A stretch of DNA of 64,000 nt from Hexactinellida sp. DTS-2022 (lineage: Eukaryota > Porifera > Hexactinellida). Shown here piece after piece: positions 1 through 12,346 of this stretch (positions are counted from its first letter, which is position 1; every line of letters begins with the position of its first letter). The stretch covers positions 3,472,001 to 3,536,000 of the forward strand of contig JAPNXP010000007.1 of NCBI GenBank assembly GCA_028753945.1. Direction: 5' to 3'. The translations under genes and the position numbers were made by a program. The notes below the pieces were generated by a model. It searched no databases and was not told where the DNA came from. It saw only the letters and a list, made by a program, of their open reading frames with translations.

Positions 1-62
1 GGGGGGGGTTTGTGACCGAATTCAGCTTCCACAAGTGGTTATCACGAGTTGATAGGGATAAA

Positions 63-1520
63 CAGGGGCGGCTCCAAGGGGGTGCTAGGGGGTGCTACGG
101 CACCTCCTGAAACTATGTCAGCACCCCCAGTGGGGTTGCTTAGAGAATTCAAGGTGTGTTTAGAATATATTGTGTTCAAGTTGAATAGCATAACTAGCCT
201 ACCTGCCAACCTATTTGAGTCATATCCCTCATAGGGCTGAAATTTTCGCCTGTACATTGGCCAAAAATCCGTGTACACCTCCGAAAGATTTCTCGATCGC
301 TGCGCTCGCTCGTCCCGGGAACTATTATTCAGGGAAATACGAAAGACATATCAAAATTATTACTTTGGAAAGGTAATTTAATTAAATATATACTGTACAG
401 GGATGCCCTAAACACTTGAATAGATATATAAACCAAGTTGTGCCTTTATGTGGTCAATGCAAAATGCATGGAAGAATATATTATCATCACTGTAGATATT
501 TTATTTATTATTTAACTAATAAATAGTAAATTAAAAATCCCAATACAAATGGAATAAATTTCTGTATGTTTTACAGAACAGCCAAAAATCCCTGTACGGT
601 TGGCAGTTATGAACTAGCCCACTTCAATACGTTTATAAAAATTAGCATGAATGACTAGTCAAATTTAGCACTTTGTGCTTTGATATCTACGTCAGAGGCG
701 GTTCGAGAAACAAATCTGAGGGGTGGGCAGAGACTATTTTCGGTGGGCAGTATCTTCAAATTCTTAACTAAAATTCAACATACTAAAATCTTATTTATCT
801 CAAATAATCAAATCTCAAATATGTAAATACAATAATGTATAGTGAGGGAGTTCGATCTATCTGTAAATATACAAAAGGCATATAATTGGAGCCATATGCG
901 AAACTGAACTTTCAGGTTGGGTGGGCACAGATCATGTGATACGGAAGTTACCAACTAAACACGATACAATAACTACATAATTTAGCTGTTGATATGTAGC
1001 TTCTGGATGTCTTATATCTCAGTTTTAGAGATCTCCATAACAGGAGTATTACCCATTGAATAGAAAATCTAGGAACCTGATTTCGTGATACTATTTCTTC
1101 CTCTTATACGAAATTATCATTTACCGTGTTTGTACTAACGAGCTTCTGCTGTAATCCTTAAAGGAAAAGGCAAATAAGACCACCGCATTTGTTGTTTAGG
1201 TATATCGCCGGAAACTAAGATCCTGCCGTTGGGCAATAAAGGAAGGGGGCAGTGGGGGGGGGCAAATGCCCCCCCTCCCCTAGGATCTGCCACTGATCTA
1301 CGTATGTTCGCCTTATTGCTAATATATTTAGTTTAGAAAATTAGATCTGAGTAGCAACCTAAAGCAATTGCTACTTTCTATAAAAGACCACCGTTATATC
1401 ATGACACAATAATCATTCAAACATTTCGGCAGGTTGTAACTGGACAAATTATTGCACCCCCTGAAATGCAACAGCACCTCCAGTTGCACCTCCTCTTTTG
1501 ATGAGCTAGCGCCGCCACTG
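63..1520. mobile_element. hAT-like non-autonomous element (outer copy, interrupted)
   Basis: The left end reads caggggcggctccaag and the right end reads gctagcgccgccactg, which is the inverted form of the same terminal repeat. Just inside both ends are matching runs of GCACCTCC/GCACCCCC sequence, so both ends probably belong to one element. A second complete element (693-1295) is inserted in it. The 8-bp flanks (gggataaa, aggaccag) do not match, so the pairing of these two ends is inferred. No coding potential is visible. Confidence 0.5.
693..1295. mobile_element. hAT MITE with perfect 8-bp TSD, nested
   Basis: Ends are cagaggcggttcgag and, inverted, cagtggcagatccta. The element is flanked on both sides by the direct repeat atctacgt (685-692 and 1296-1303), an 8-bp target-site duplication typical of hAT transposons. 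It lies inside the older copy at 63-1520. The interior is AT-rich without an ORF, and a C-run lies near the right end. Confidence 0.85.
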
Positions 1521-1760
1521 AGGACCAGGCGGATACAGAAAAAATGTAGTTTACTTGCAGATATAAATAGACAGAAACAGTCCTGTCAAGCATGTTGGGT
1601 TAAATGAACATAATATTAGGGTGATCAGGATGCCATACTAACCTAGTTGACTAATTCATTGAATTATATGAATAGTTGACAAACTTGTATAATTATAATG
1701 TATTTTCCAATTGTGATACTTTGATAGATAATAGCAGATATTTTAATAACATAATTATAA

Positions 1761-1805
1761 CTAGCACGCTTCACTTGGTAGGTCGCTTCGCGACAGAACA
1801 CAATG
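1761..1805 (-). mobile_element. Helitron-like 3' end
   Basis: Read on the minus strand this ends in a short hairpin (gtcgcgaagcgac) followed about 20 nt later by CTAG and then a T. This is the layout of a Helitron 3' terminus inserted between A and T. The same hairpin plus tail recurs at 18846, 20539, 24399 and 59269. The 5' end of this copy was not located; 1806-2629 is otherwise AT-rich with no convincing gene. Confidence 0.45.
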
Positions 1806-2629
1806 CTTCCAACATTGATTATAAAGAGTTTGTTTTGCGTCATACGACAAGCGAGTCTGTTAGGTTGCTGAGGTTGAAGAATAGAATGATGGACAACCAG
1901 GAAGCAAGCACCGAACTGGCTGTCTCTCAACTTGGGCTTGGCACGAGGTATTTCAGTGAAAGTTCAGTCTCAACTGGGAAACTTGTGCGAAACTTCTACA
2001 TCTTCTCGAAATGCATCACATATACAGTAACCAGCTTGAGGTTGTCAACATTCTCATGGTGAAGATGGTGAAGACGCGGATCCAAAATTCAATAAATTTC
2101 TTCTTTCTTTGTATAATCAACTCATACATATCACACAACTTATACACTATTAAGTGTTTTAATGAGTCAAAATACATTTTCGAATTGATAACATAGTGTA
2201 TACTAAATTCACTATAATGCATGCAAAATATATTATGAACTCCAACAATGTTATGTACAGTTAAATATAGATCTAATGCAGTGTAATTTGATTATTTAAG
2301 TTAATTAACGCAATAACTACACTAGAAGAAGTCACTCTAATCCTGTGTATCAATTCTAAATAACATTAAGATTTGGGGGACGAAGGTTAACTGAATTTTT
2401 TTTACTTAGACGCCTCAAGGTACGAAATGCTGAGAACATCCAGACAAATATTTAAAAATTTATTTAAATTTGCTTAAAAGTATTCATAAACCCACAGCTC
2501 AAAGGCGAAGCGATTGGTGCGTGGTTGTGATATGCTCGAAGCGTAAACGAAACGAACTATTTATATGTGAATTTGCAATAGATGGAAAAACAATTGAAGT
2601 GAATTAGAATATTATTACTAACCATACAC

Positions 2630-2942
2630 CTTTTGTATCATCGCCCATGGTACAACTCACTGTCTTCCATTCAGGCATATTGTCCCTGGAAATAAATACA
2701 CGTTTCCCTCTTGGAGCTTCGAAATAAAGAACTTCTCTAGCCATTGAATTGATTCTGATAATCTTACTCGAAATATCCCAATCGAGATGAACAATTGTAG
2801 CCGAGGAACCCTTACCAATTCCTACTCTACATTCTTTTGTAGTAGAATAAATATCAATTTCCCGATCTTTGCTAGCAACAGCAAGATATCTATCATCAGG
2901 AGAAAACTTTAGAGCAGTAATTTCAGTACTTCTATTATGAAG
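2630..2942 (-). CDS. EML-type WD40 protein, exon F (last exon in window)
   Basis: This internal exon of the minus-strand EMAP-like gene encodes about 104 residues from LHNRSTEITALKFSPDD through GIGKGS, LDWD and MAREVLYFEAPRGKR to DDTKG. The FSPDxxYLAVxSxD and IxKGSSxxIxHxDWD patterns and the REVLYFEAPRG string are hallmarks of the C-terminal beta-propeller of EML proteins, which bind tubulin and microtubules. The acceptor is AG at 2944-2943; the donor is GT at 2629-2628 (gtgtat), leaving phase 1. It joins in frame to the exon at 17216-17536. The next exon lies beyond the left edge of the window. The donor choice is the least certain part. Confidence 0.9.
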
Positions 2943-3600
2943 CTATAGAATTTAATAAAATAAAATTTGAAACATAACGGAATGTAATTCTGTTAATTAA
3001 TGACTTGTCAGCTAAATTACAACAAACAAAGAAAAAAACCATAGTTGAAAATAATTATTTTCTGAAGTAAATACAAAAGAATTTGTATAAATTTAACGGG
3101 TTATAGTAAAGCCGAAAGAGAGGTACGCCGTGATCATTGAAACATCCAGGGGGGACGGAGTTAAACTCTTGTGAATCAAATGATGCGAAAATTTCGTGGA
3201 ACTCATTAAGATAAAGAAAGATTAACTATGTTTGGCACTCCACGTTAGTTGGCTAAAATCTACAAACAGTTTTCGGTAGATCCAAACAACTCACATTTTG
3301 TATTATCATGCATACAATGGAATTAATGTTAACTCATCCTACGGATCGCACAGAGCTTGACTTTTCGTGCTCAGTTGACAATACTAACGATCAATGGAGG
3401 AACTAGACGTTTACTTTAAGTTCACTATTCTAGTCTAAATTAAATTCAAATTTAAGTATTCTAGAAACAAAGAGAAATCATAAGTAGCTGCATTATATTA
3501 GCGCGTGTATCAATTTCAAGAAATTTCCAGAAGTTAAGGATAATCACAAAATTAGAATTGTGAAGTCATCATGGAAGACGCTGTAGAAATAAAGAATGAT
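2943..3600. other. Intronic AT-rich sequence, nothing recognised
   Basis: This is the 3' part of the 14.3-kb EML intron. No ORF, terminal repeat or hairpin stands out. Confidence 0.5.
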
Positions 3601-3756
3601 CCCGTTATAACGAACTTGGCAGTCTCAATATATAATTTTTATCCCCTGACCGATAAATCAATTAATTTTAAACCGCTTATATCAAAGTAAATAAGAACGT
3701 CTCTTGGACATCAATATTGGATATATAAAAATTAGTGTTGCCAGATGTCCGGGAAA

Positions 3757-4050
3757 CAGGGGATTATCTAGGTGCCTGGCCGGGACTTTTAGGTGCCGGC
3801 CAGGCATCAGTTGTGGTCAAAAAGTGCGAAATTTTCGATTTGATTTAGGTGCCGGGTGTATGGCCAAATTTTCTGGTCCAGAAATGATTGGATAAACAAC
3901 AGTTTGTGCACCGTAGCAGTTTACCTCTTTAAAATAGTGCCGCATCATTGTATTATATTGATTTTGTATTATGGCTAATACCTCTAAGGTGCCGGAAATT
4001 TCTACCTCCATAATAAGGTGCCAGCCACGAAAATCCTAGATAAACCCCAA
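3757..4050. mobile_element. hAT-like MITE with perfect 8-bp TSD (ccgggaaa)
   Basis: This 294-bp insertion sits in the left arm of the 3601-7367 inverted repeat. Its ends are caggggattatctagg and, inverted, ttggggtttatctagg. The direct repeat ccgggaaa flanks it (3749-3756, 4051-4058). The opposite arm at about 7199-7228 carries the same locus without the insertion and with one copy of the target, an internal empty site. The interior repeats an AGGTGCCGG motif. Confidence 0.9.
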
Positions 4051-4217
4051 CCGGGAAAGGAACAAATTTCCGGTTGTGAGAACTTGATTCGTTATGTTGT
4101 AATGTGGACAATAATATATAATTCATTAATGTCAAAGTTAATATTCCTACGTATTTATTAGGTTGTCCATATCTTATGATCCATTATTTATCTAAGTCAA
4201 TTATGTTACTGTAGATT

Positions 4218-4283
4218 CTTTTAATTATTAATTATTTAAATAATTATTTAATTAATTAATTAAATAATTAGTTAATTATTTAA
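4218..4283. repeat. AT-only palindromic tract
   Basis: A run made only of A and T, built from ATTA/TTAATT blocks and close to self-complementary, lies in the left arm of the inverted repeat. It can fold into a hairpin. No gene is associated. Confidence 0.7.
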
Positions 4284-4514
4284 TCCGAAGCTGGCTGTGG
4301 GGTAAAAGTATAAATAGAAAAACACTTTCATTTTCACTTTTCAATAGAGCTTAGGGTTAATTAATTAATTAAATCTAAATTGTATCTTTCATGTTTACAA
4401 TTTCTGAACGTCAGTTTTTTGATACCTCATTCTGAGAGTTAATTAAACTCTACCCCTTGAGGGGTTCAGAGATAATTCTCAACTTAGGTAGGTCTTCTCC
4501 TCAAAAAAATTTCA

Positions 4515-6640
4515 TGAGGGAATAATCCCCTGAGGGGCTAGATGAAAACCTGCATCCGATCATGGGAGTCGAAACGGTCTCAAACTAGGGGGGCGGGGTG
4601 TAGCCATCTTGATAGGGTGTGCGACACCAACCTTTCCCATAATTGTCCTTATATTATACTCAAGTAAGAAGTAATTCTCAAAATAATTTCTTCAACTCCA
4701 AATAAATTACAACCGGTACTAAAGATATACAAAAAAATATAAAACCTAAACTTGAACCTAATTTCCAGCTCATGGGCATAAATTTGGTTAAGTAATATTA
4801 AATAATAAAGGGGAGTATAGGATAGGGGATGTTGGCTGGTTATGGAAGATACGTACGTGTGGAAGGCTCAATGGTTTTAAGATATATACTACGAACGGTT
4901 ATGGGTCGGTTGTCAAGTTAAATTATACGACAATTATAAATTGGTCAAGCGATGTTTACAGTCTTCCATAAAGCTTGACTAGATGTTAGTGGCTGATGCA
5001 TAAATTGATTGGACTCACATAATGTCATTTTAACATAACGTTTGTTTTATGAACACAAAGAAATGTAACGGGTGATCTGTAACAACAATAAATGTTGCAA
5101 AGTAAAATTTCAGTAGTTACAGATTGCGGCAAATCCCTAAAGGTTATATCCCAATCCCAATATTCAAATGTCCCGAAAAGGCTAAAAAGGCCAGTTATCA
5201 TAACTTTTTGGTCAAATAATTTTCAACATGAGTCTACTTATACAGTGATCATCGTTTAAAGTGAATAATGTTCCCCATCATCGTGGCAAAAGATTTCAAC
5301 AATAATTTTTATAATGTGTATAACATAATAAATTTAAAACCATGTTTCAATTATAACCATTAACAGGATTTAATTAATGAACATAACAATGTATGTTGCT
5401 TACAAATATGAAGAACACACACTTGTTTGAATATCAAAATGGTGATCTCGAAACTATTGATTACTGTAGATATAACTCTCCTCAAAATATCAATTCCTAC
5501 CAGAACCACCTGATTATTCCAAATTCACATATTTAGATAATCAACATGTTTACACAATGAGAGTGTCTGACTTAAACTGGCTAGATTAACACTAACAGTA
5601 ATCAAGAGTATTCAAGTTCAATTTATATTTAATCCATCAAATAATCCTGAAGACAAAAGTAACTGGAGAAACAAGATATGAGTCCACTATTAAATGAATT
5701 GTCTTTGTTTTGCTTGTATTGAAGAATGTCAAGACGGGTGGTTAACGCGTGGAAGCTTTAAACATAATCATGCACTCTAAAACCAGTGCGTCTAGTCTAA
5801 CAAAAACGTCTCTTCGCACTATACCTAAGGAGTTTCAGAAGCGTGGTGAAACTTTGAAGTGTGCTGTTTTAAAAAATAGTTCAAGTTCTATAGAATGAGA
5901 TTTATCAGCTAGAACTATACAGGAACTCGCTTAGTACGTACTCGGCTTGAAACATGCTCTCGGATAACACGTACTTTACTCTAATAACCAATTTTTTATC
6001 CTGTATGATCCATTATAAATTATTCGGTTAATACGTACACTGATAAGACATACCTCGGGTAGAAGCGCCGATTTCTAATCCCAGGTTCGGTTAGTAGTAG
6101 TTAAATTCGGTTAGTATGGAGTCTATAAAACTATCAGCAGAACTCAGAAAGTGTTTTGATTTTCAGAGTACGTGACAAGATCATATCGTTAAGTATGTTG
6201 GAGACTTGTATACCTTAATCCTATTTACATCAATGTAAAAGTCAGTGTTTCGACTCGTGGATAATGCAAGGGAAAGACGTACATCGATTAGACGTACTTT
6301 TTCGAGTTTCCCAGTCAGGTACGTCTTACCCGAGTTCTGTTATACAAGCATCATGGGTTGAGCACAAAAACAGTCTTTGAATAAGTAAACAAATTTAATT
6401 TAATATCTACTAAGTAACAATGTAGAAAATTACCTATAAACTATAGTGCGACTGGGAAATGGAGAATTGGCTGGGAGGAAGGACTGAGGATATGAAAACA
6501 ATCCAACATTTTTGACACATCACATGGAACAAACAAATAAGCCCTGAGAAAAGTTGACATGTAAAGTGGAATATGTATCCCTACCAGTTGGTCATCAAGT
6601 AATGAAACTGAATCGTCGTTTAAATGGACAGGGTTTTTTT
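4515..6640. other. Centre of the inverted-repeat element, non-coding
   Basis: The space between the arms is AT-rich and shows no long ORF or transposase motif, so this copy looks non-autonomous. The only substructure seen is the MITE at 5920-6339. Confidence 0.55.
5920..6339. mobile_element. Pogo/Tigger-like MITE (degenerate)
   Basis: The left end caggaactcgcttagtacg and the right end, inverted, cagaactcgggtaagacg resemble the CAGT-xx-CCTCG-TTA-TACGAAC ends of other MITEs in this window. GTACGT repeats fill the interior. The left flank is TA; the right flank is TT, so the target duplication is not intact. Confidence 0.45.
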
Positions 6641-7367
6641 CAGCCACACCCTAAGAGGGGTTTACTCCACCAATCAAATTTGTTTTTAGGAAGACCAACC
6701 TGAGTTAATAATTATCTCTGACCCCCTCAAGGGGGATAAATTAATTCACTCTCAGAATGAGATATCAAACACTTTCTTAGGAAATAATGTTTACTCAGTG
6801 GTGATTATTTACCAATGATAAGTTTTATTTTGCATTAAAGTTTTTATTACAGTATAGTGATTTGTATTGTTAAATGTTGATTCAGATACCAGCTGTAAGT
6901 TCATTCGATACATGAATTCAGTTATGATAATGTTAATGCTTTACCATTACTTTGTATCCTAAATTATTACTAATATTTTTGTTGAGTTTAATAAAAAACT
7001 GACGTCCAGAAAATGTGAACAAGAAAATTAAAATTTAGAATAAAAAAATATACAGCAACATAATTAACTTAGATGGATAATAGATCATAAGATATGGACA
7101 TTGGACAACCTAATAATTACGTGGGAATATTAACTTTGACAATAATGAATTATATATTATTATCCACAATACAACATAACGAATCAAGTTCTCACAACCG
7201 GAAAATTTGTTCCTTTCCCGGACATCTGGCAAAATAAATTTTATATATCCAATATCGAAGTCCAAGGGACGTTCTCATTTACTTTGATATAAGCTGTTAA
7301 AAATTAATTGATTTATCGGTCAGGGGACAATTTTTCATATTGAGACTACCAAGTTCGTTATAACGGG

Positions 7368-8140
7368 ATATTACTTTATTTCCTACAGAGTGTTCTACAA
7401 TGACTTCACAACCAAACAGATCTTGAAGAAGTTAGGAGGAAATCGCTAGAGGATATTTTATAAAGTTTACAGAGGGGAAGACAAGGTAACCGACATGCTA
7501 GTAAAGTTTTATAGAGGTTCCCGAATTTATTCAGTAAATTCCCAGAAATAAAAAAATAATTCGAAGTTTAATTCTAGGTAATCTTCTAAGGATATAAGCA
7601 TTGGTAAATTGATATAATATTTATAGAATTTATAGAGCTTCTATAGAACTTCTATAAGCGATTCTAAGTAATCTTCTTAGATAAGAGAGGTTCTCGAACC
7701 ATTAAGTATGTATAAGTATTCAAGGTTTTCTAAGTGTACTAAATTTAGAATTTGTGTGAATCTTGAGAATGACATCTTAGAAATTTTCTCAGAATATTAT
7801 TCAGATGATAATAATTTTATGGATTTTTTAGTTAAAAAATATTGGAAGTAGGGGGATAATGTTAGTGAGTTGAACTCGTAAACTATACCATTAGTACATT
7901 TCTTCTATTCATCATTCACTTATGACTGGCTAATACATGTTGGATTATTACTATATATAAATGAAGATTTTCCATTTTAAATATTAAATTCAGCCTATGC
8001 AATTTTTTTTCAATAGCTCTCTAATAACAGATAAATTAGTCTTTTAATAATGCCGTAAATCACTTTTGTTATTCTATTTTGTTTTCAAATGTGAAATTAA
8101 TTTAACAAAAAAATATTATCAGAATTGATTAAAATTAAAG
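7368..8140. other. Intronic AT-rich sequence, nothing recognised
   Basis: No ORF or paired terminal repeats were seen between the inverted-repeat element and the P-element fragment. Confidence 0.5.
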
Positions 8141-8644
8141 CATAGCCTACTCTAATTATGGCCTGACAGTAACCTATAAAATATGGACCAAGGAGAAGGA
8201 GAAGATGGCAATATTTATCCAACCACAATATTTAATTTCAAAAATAATAATCATAATCAACCACATTAATTAGAAATATTCTTGAAATATATACAACTAT
8301 TGATCAGATTTTATTCAAAACTCTTCAATTGACGTATAATCTCATCCTTTTAATTTCGCTTTGGTATTTTATTAATATTAGCTTCTATTCATGACTAACT
8401 CTTGTTCTGTCCCCATCCGTCCCGGATGTCCATGTTCCTGTGTTCAAGATGCCTCAAAATCCACCAACCCTGAATCATGCCTAGAAATGCGCTCTTCGTC
8501 GCGAGGATATTGGTGACCTGAAGGTGGTCTATGCATCAACCATTTTCAGAAAGAAGACATAGACTACACTTTCAAAGTCCCAAAAAGGAGATGGTACTTT
8601 TACTGAAGAACCGCGGGCGAAGCCAAAGCTGAAGCAATGCTTTT
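8141..8644 (+). mobile_element. 5' fragment of a P element (same family as 53925-56739)
   Basis: It starts with catagcctactct and runs for about 500 bp with clear similarity to the complement of 56230-56739, that is, the end and 5' leader of the second P element here. It includes the start of a THAP-domain coding region: CGCTCTTCGTCGCGAGGAT encodes ALRRED, and a KEDIDYTFKVPK string follows. THAP is the C2CH zinc DNA-binding domain of P-element transposases. Similarity stops at 8644, where another MITE begins. No matching right end was found, so this is a truncated relic. Confidence 0.7.
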
Positions 8645-9010
8645 CAGTGGAGTATTCAGGATAATCATGAGGGGCGAGCGACGGTAAGGGGGTTCTGGGG
8701 GGCAACCCCCTCCGAATCTTTTTTGAATCTTAGACGCTCAAACATCGATGTACAGCTATTCTTGTCACATAGTAGGAGGAATGTAATATTGAGCAGTTGT
8801 ACCAAAGATGTTTGATGTTTAGGTATTTAGATGTTTATGTTTAGATAACATGATAACTTTGTTACATAATTTTATCAATACTATTTAGTGAATAAAAATT
8901 TAGTCTGCTAATTTATGCTAAATTATAAATGACAACATACCCATTTTGGAAACCAGTTATGAGGGGGGTGTTTGAACACCCAAATCCCCCCCCCCCTGGA
9001 TAAGCCACTG
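8645..9010. mobile_element. MITE with 5-bp flanking repeat (ctttt)
   Basis: Ends are cagtggagtattcagg and, inverted, cagtggcttatccagg. The bases ctttt lie directly outside both ends (8640-8644 and 9011-9015). It truncates the P-element fragment. A 5-bp duplication is unusual for hAT but is also seen for the element at 55266. G-runs and C-runs lie inside each end; there is no ORF. Confidence 0.6.
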
Positions 9011-9225
9011 CTTTTACACATTCAATCTGTAAACACGTAATGCATATATTGACTGCACTGTTACATGTAAATTACAAATTTCAAAAGCGTCGTGTTATGT
9101 TCAGCACCATTTTTACAAAATATGTTACTCATATATATCAATAAATCGATAAAAACTTCACCAAAAACCCCACACAAATCCATCTTACCTGTCGCATATA
9201 ACGGACTTGACAATTATCCCTTAAC

Positions 9226-9371
9226 CAGTGGTTCACAATCTGGAGTCATTATACCCCTCGAGGGTCCACAGGATTTCAAAATATGTACTACGGTTTACGG
9301 GAATTGGGGGATCCACAGAATGTGAGGCTTTCATATAGGGGTCCACTGCTGAAAAAGGTTGGAAAACGCTT
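9226..9371. mobile_element. hAT/Charlie-like MITE
   Basis: The left end cagtggttcacaatctgg and the right end, inverted, aagcgttttccaacctttt follow the CAGTGGTTCTCAACC style of Charlie-type hAT ends. The flanks share only TCCC, so the target duplication has decayed. It lies just downstream of the 3' end of the integrase relic. Confidence 0.5.
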
Positions 9372-9377
9372 CCCAAA

Positions 9378-11612
9378 TGTAATACGGACAGTTTTCAGAG
9401 GAAACCTCGTTACATGGTTTATTCTTCCTGACTTTGTACCGATGCGATAATACCCCTCTTCAGAACGATTAAGGATAACATCAAGAATATTCGGTGGGTT
9501 GAAAGGTGATCTCTTGTCAACTTCGGGTATATTTAAGATAATGTTATCCCCGACATCGAAAGTATGGACCTATTTTCGCGACTGCTTACCCATACGATCA
9601 ATCTGTTTAGATTGCCCACGCTTGGAGCTTTCTCTGCTCTTATGGATAACTATTCCCTCTTTTGTAGTCAACAAGAATTGCAGTACACTGAAGATCCATA
9701 CACTTCCACACCGTCAACTGCATGTCCGCAGATGACATGAAGTGGATTGCTACAGTCAGGAGAGGCATGGCGTTGCTACAAGATTCGTTGCAAACAACAC
9801 AGCGTGGGTCTAATAATACCAGACCGGATTCTTCTGGGAGGGGAGAGGTTCGAAAGGCAAGTATGTAGACGCTTCTAATGTAGGAGTAAAGTCAGCTGTA
9901 TAGATGGATACATGTAGTTTGGTATAGAATTGAAACACATAGGTGGTGGACTAGTGAACAGTGGGCTGGTATATGAAGTTTCTGGTAAAATGGATGAAAT
10001 GTAACGAAAAGGGTTATACTAGAAAAAGCTGTTATGAGTGTATCCTGAAGAACAAGGTAAAGGTAGTATGTCATAATTAACAGCGCCCAACTCAGACTGT
10101 TGTGCATTAAAATACGTGTGACTGATGTCCCTCATATAGGAGTCTGGAGAATCGTGCAACTCTCGTGGTGAGTCATGGATACCTGAATAGTTGGCTTAAT
10201 ATGGTGAAGAAACAGGACTTTCATTATCTGTCTGTGTAGGTTCATCAAACTGATACGGAGAATGGATAGCCTGGTTTTCCATTTCATCTGCGTGTTGAAG
10301 TAATCTAATGACACAATTGATAAATATTTAAATACAGTATATTTAAGTTGTATAGTACACTTACTTTATCATTCCATCCTCCGTAGTACCGTCACCTGAC
10401 ATTTCATCGGGAAATCCGAAATCTCCCATGCTTTTCACAGGTTCCCTTACAAATAACATACGATAAGGGCGATTGCCTTGTAAGGTTGAATGAGGGCTAG
10501 TGTTAATAGACTGTTGTACAATTGGAATGTACTTAACCCAGCAGTGATCATTCGCTTGTCTCATTAGGGAACCGAACATGCATTTGATTTCTTGGTTCAC
10601 TCTCTCCACGGACCTTGTAACTGGGAATGACTGGGTTAACCATTAATAATTTTACACACCGGCCAAAGGTCTCTTATCATGGTAGCTAGATTGATGTTCT
10701 TAAACTCTCTCCCATTATTGCTTTGGAGAATGTGAAGTGAACCGATGAGACAGAATATCTCAGAGGGTACGGGTCACAGGCATGGGGCCAAGCCCCAAAG
10801 AGCTTAAGCCCTTTGGACTTAAGCCCATTTTTAGAGGGCTTAAATCCGGACTTGGACTTAAGCCATTTATAGATGAGCTTCAAGCCTTTTCAAGCCCTTT
10901 TTCAAGGCACTTATTCAATAAAATAAGGTATGGATTTCTAAATAATTAGAGTAAAGGACTTAAGTCCGACTTAAGCCCGACTTAAGCCCTTTATTAAGGG
11001 CTTGAGTTTGGACTTAAGCCCTTTTTCAAAAAGGGGTTAGAAAAAGGGCTTGGGCTTAAGCCCTTCTGATAAGGGATGGGCTTGGACTTAAGCCCTTTTG
11101 AAAGGGCTTGACCCCATGTCTGGAATACGGGATACTTCTTCAGCAGATTTATGAATTAGTGGACGGAGCACTACAAACTTGTATGGAGATCTTTACACCA
11201 AAAGAAAATTATAAGGTCTGTTAGCTTGATCCGTGTTCTGGAAATCTATAAAATCAACTTGACCTCTCGATGCAAAGTCTGGACTGTGTATAATTTCGCT
11301 TTATCGCTTTTTAAGTTAACGCTATCGCTTTTTAAGTTCGATAACCATTCGAAGTCTCCCTAGATGCTTCCCACCTTCACAGTGTACGCGGGAGAATACG
11401 TCAAAAAGCTCTTCCTTCGTTAGAACTCGAAGCATCGTAGATGTATCGGAAGTACTTTGGTATAATATCTGACAGTATTGGGTATGGTTCACGGTGTACT
11501 TTTTCTGTATCGTGTGGAAACGCTGTCTAGCTGCTGCAGAAAGAAGTACTGGGACATGACGCAGAGAAGATATTAACGATCTCCGAGATCTGTTCTCGCG
11601 ATAGGAGAACGA
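9378..11612 (-). pseudogene. KRBA2/Ginger-like integrase relic
   Basis: Reading right to left on the minus strand, the pieces appear in the order expected of an integrase. First is a pre-core segment (RHVPVLLSAAARQRF, then ELFDVFSRVHCEGGKHLG, a partial HHCC zinc motif). Next is GQVDFIDFQNTDQ with the first catalytic Asp, then ILQSNNGREF, where the second catalytic Asp is replaced by Asn. Then come DLWPVCKIING, and SVERVNQEIKCMFGSLMRQ with the catalytic Glu. The tail has a Cys/His cluster (VCNESC, AIHF, SADMQ) and a basic strand segment VGDNIILNIPEVDK with GYYRIGTKSGRI. The layout matches KRAB-A-domain-2-like integrases derived from Ginger DNA transposons. Several frameshifts and stops, and a repeat inserted at 10774-11123, show it is dead. 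Terminal repeats were not found. Confidence 0.8.
10774..11123. repeat. CTTAAG-rich MITE inside the integrase relic
   Basis: About 350 bp of alternating GGGCTTAAG/CTTAAGCCC words ends in caggcatggggccaag and, inverted, cagacatggggtcaag. The copy at 26201-26559 is clearly the same family and has the same order of internal blocks. It splits the integrase reading frame. The short similarity outside the ends (tacggg) does not give a clean 8-bp duplication. Confidence 0.7.
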
Positions 11613-12343
11613 TGTTTATGTTGTTGTTGGCATTTACAAGATTAGTAAATTGCAATTCATGACTTTGCATTTTAGTACATACAACAATTGGGCAATGTGT
11701 CAATTATATGATTGAATAAATAGGAAATCTAGTCTCACATTATATTCCATTCCCGAATATTGACTTCATGTAAAATCAAAGGCACTAGGAACAATAAAAA
11801 GTGAGCAACACTTCAACTGTTTAAGAATGTAAATTATATCCTGCTATGAGAATTGCTTTGAGAATGAAATTTCAATTGGAATATATATATTTTATTGTAC
11901 ACAAAAATAGATCAAAGGTATTACAATCAAAAATGTAGCTATACTAACATCAAACATATAAGTAAACGTATTTTAAGAATAACATTCTAATGTATTGGAG
12001 GGGTTATAACTTATATAATTATAATTATTTATGAATTAAAAAAGGTGGGAAAATGGATAAACGTTAATATCTAGAATAATAATAATAAAACTCAATTGTT
12101 GTGAGAGATCGAAGGGCTCTTATATTCTTATAACTACTGAAGCTATCAAAATAATGTTACAAATCCATCTAAACATACTTTAATTAAAGCTAAATAATAC
12201 AAAATAATAATATAAGCGCACTTCGACTGAAAATTTCAGTCAAAACGCGTTTTGACTAGCAGTTCGCGTTTTGACTGAAAAAGCACATTGACTGCAAAAT
12301 ATACACCAGAACTAACAATGATCATGTAAATTATTAAAATTAG
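11613..12343. other. AT-rich sequence, no gene
   Basis: No coding segment was seen. Around 12213-12285 four short copies of a GACTGAAA/TTTTGACT word lie in both orientations and could form a hairpin. Confidence 0.45.
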
Positions 12344-12346
12344 ATT

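Larger units (their letters stand above)
3601..7367. mobile_element. Large inverted-repeat (foldback-like) element
   Basis: The two outer ends are identical in inverted orientation over 19 bp (cccgttataacgaacttgg at 3601 and its complement ending at 7367). The arms stay recognisably complementary for roughly 0.7-0.9 kb: 3601-3756 pairs with 7217-7367, 4059-4200 with about 7075-7216, and 4345-4510 with about 6645-6780. The centre (about 4515-6640) has no transposase-like ORF. A solo copy of the end lies at 18992-19104. The superfamily is unassigned: the flanks show only AT on each side, too short to call a target duplication. Confidence 0.75.

Noticed and set aside
1676..2062. 128-aa ORF on the plus strand
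   Set aside because: It runs through the Helitron-like 3' end in the wrong strand; no recognisable motif.
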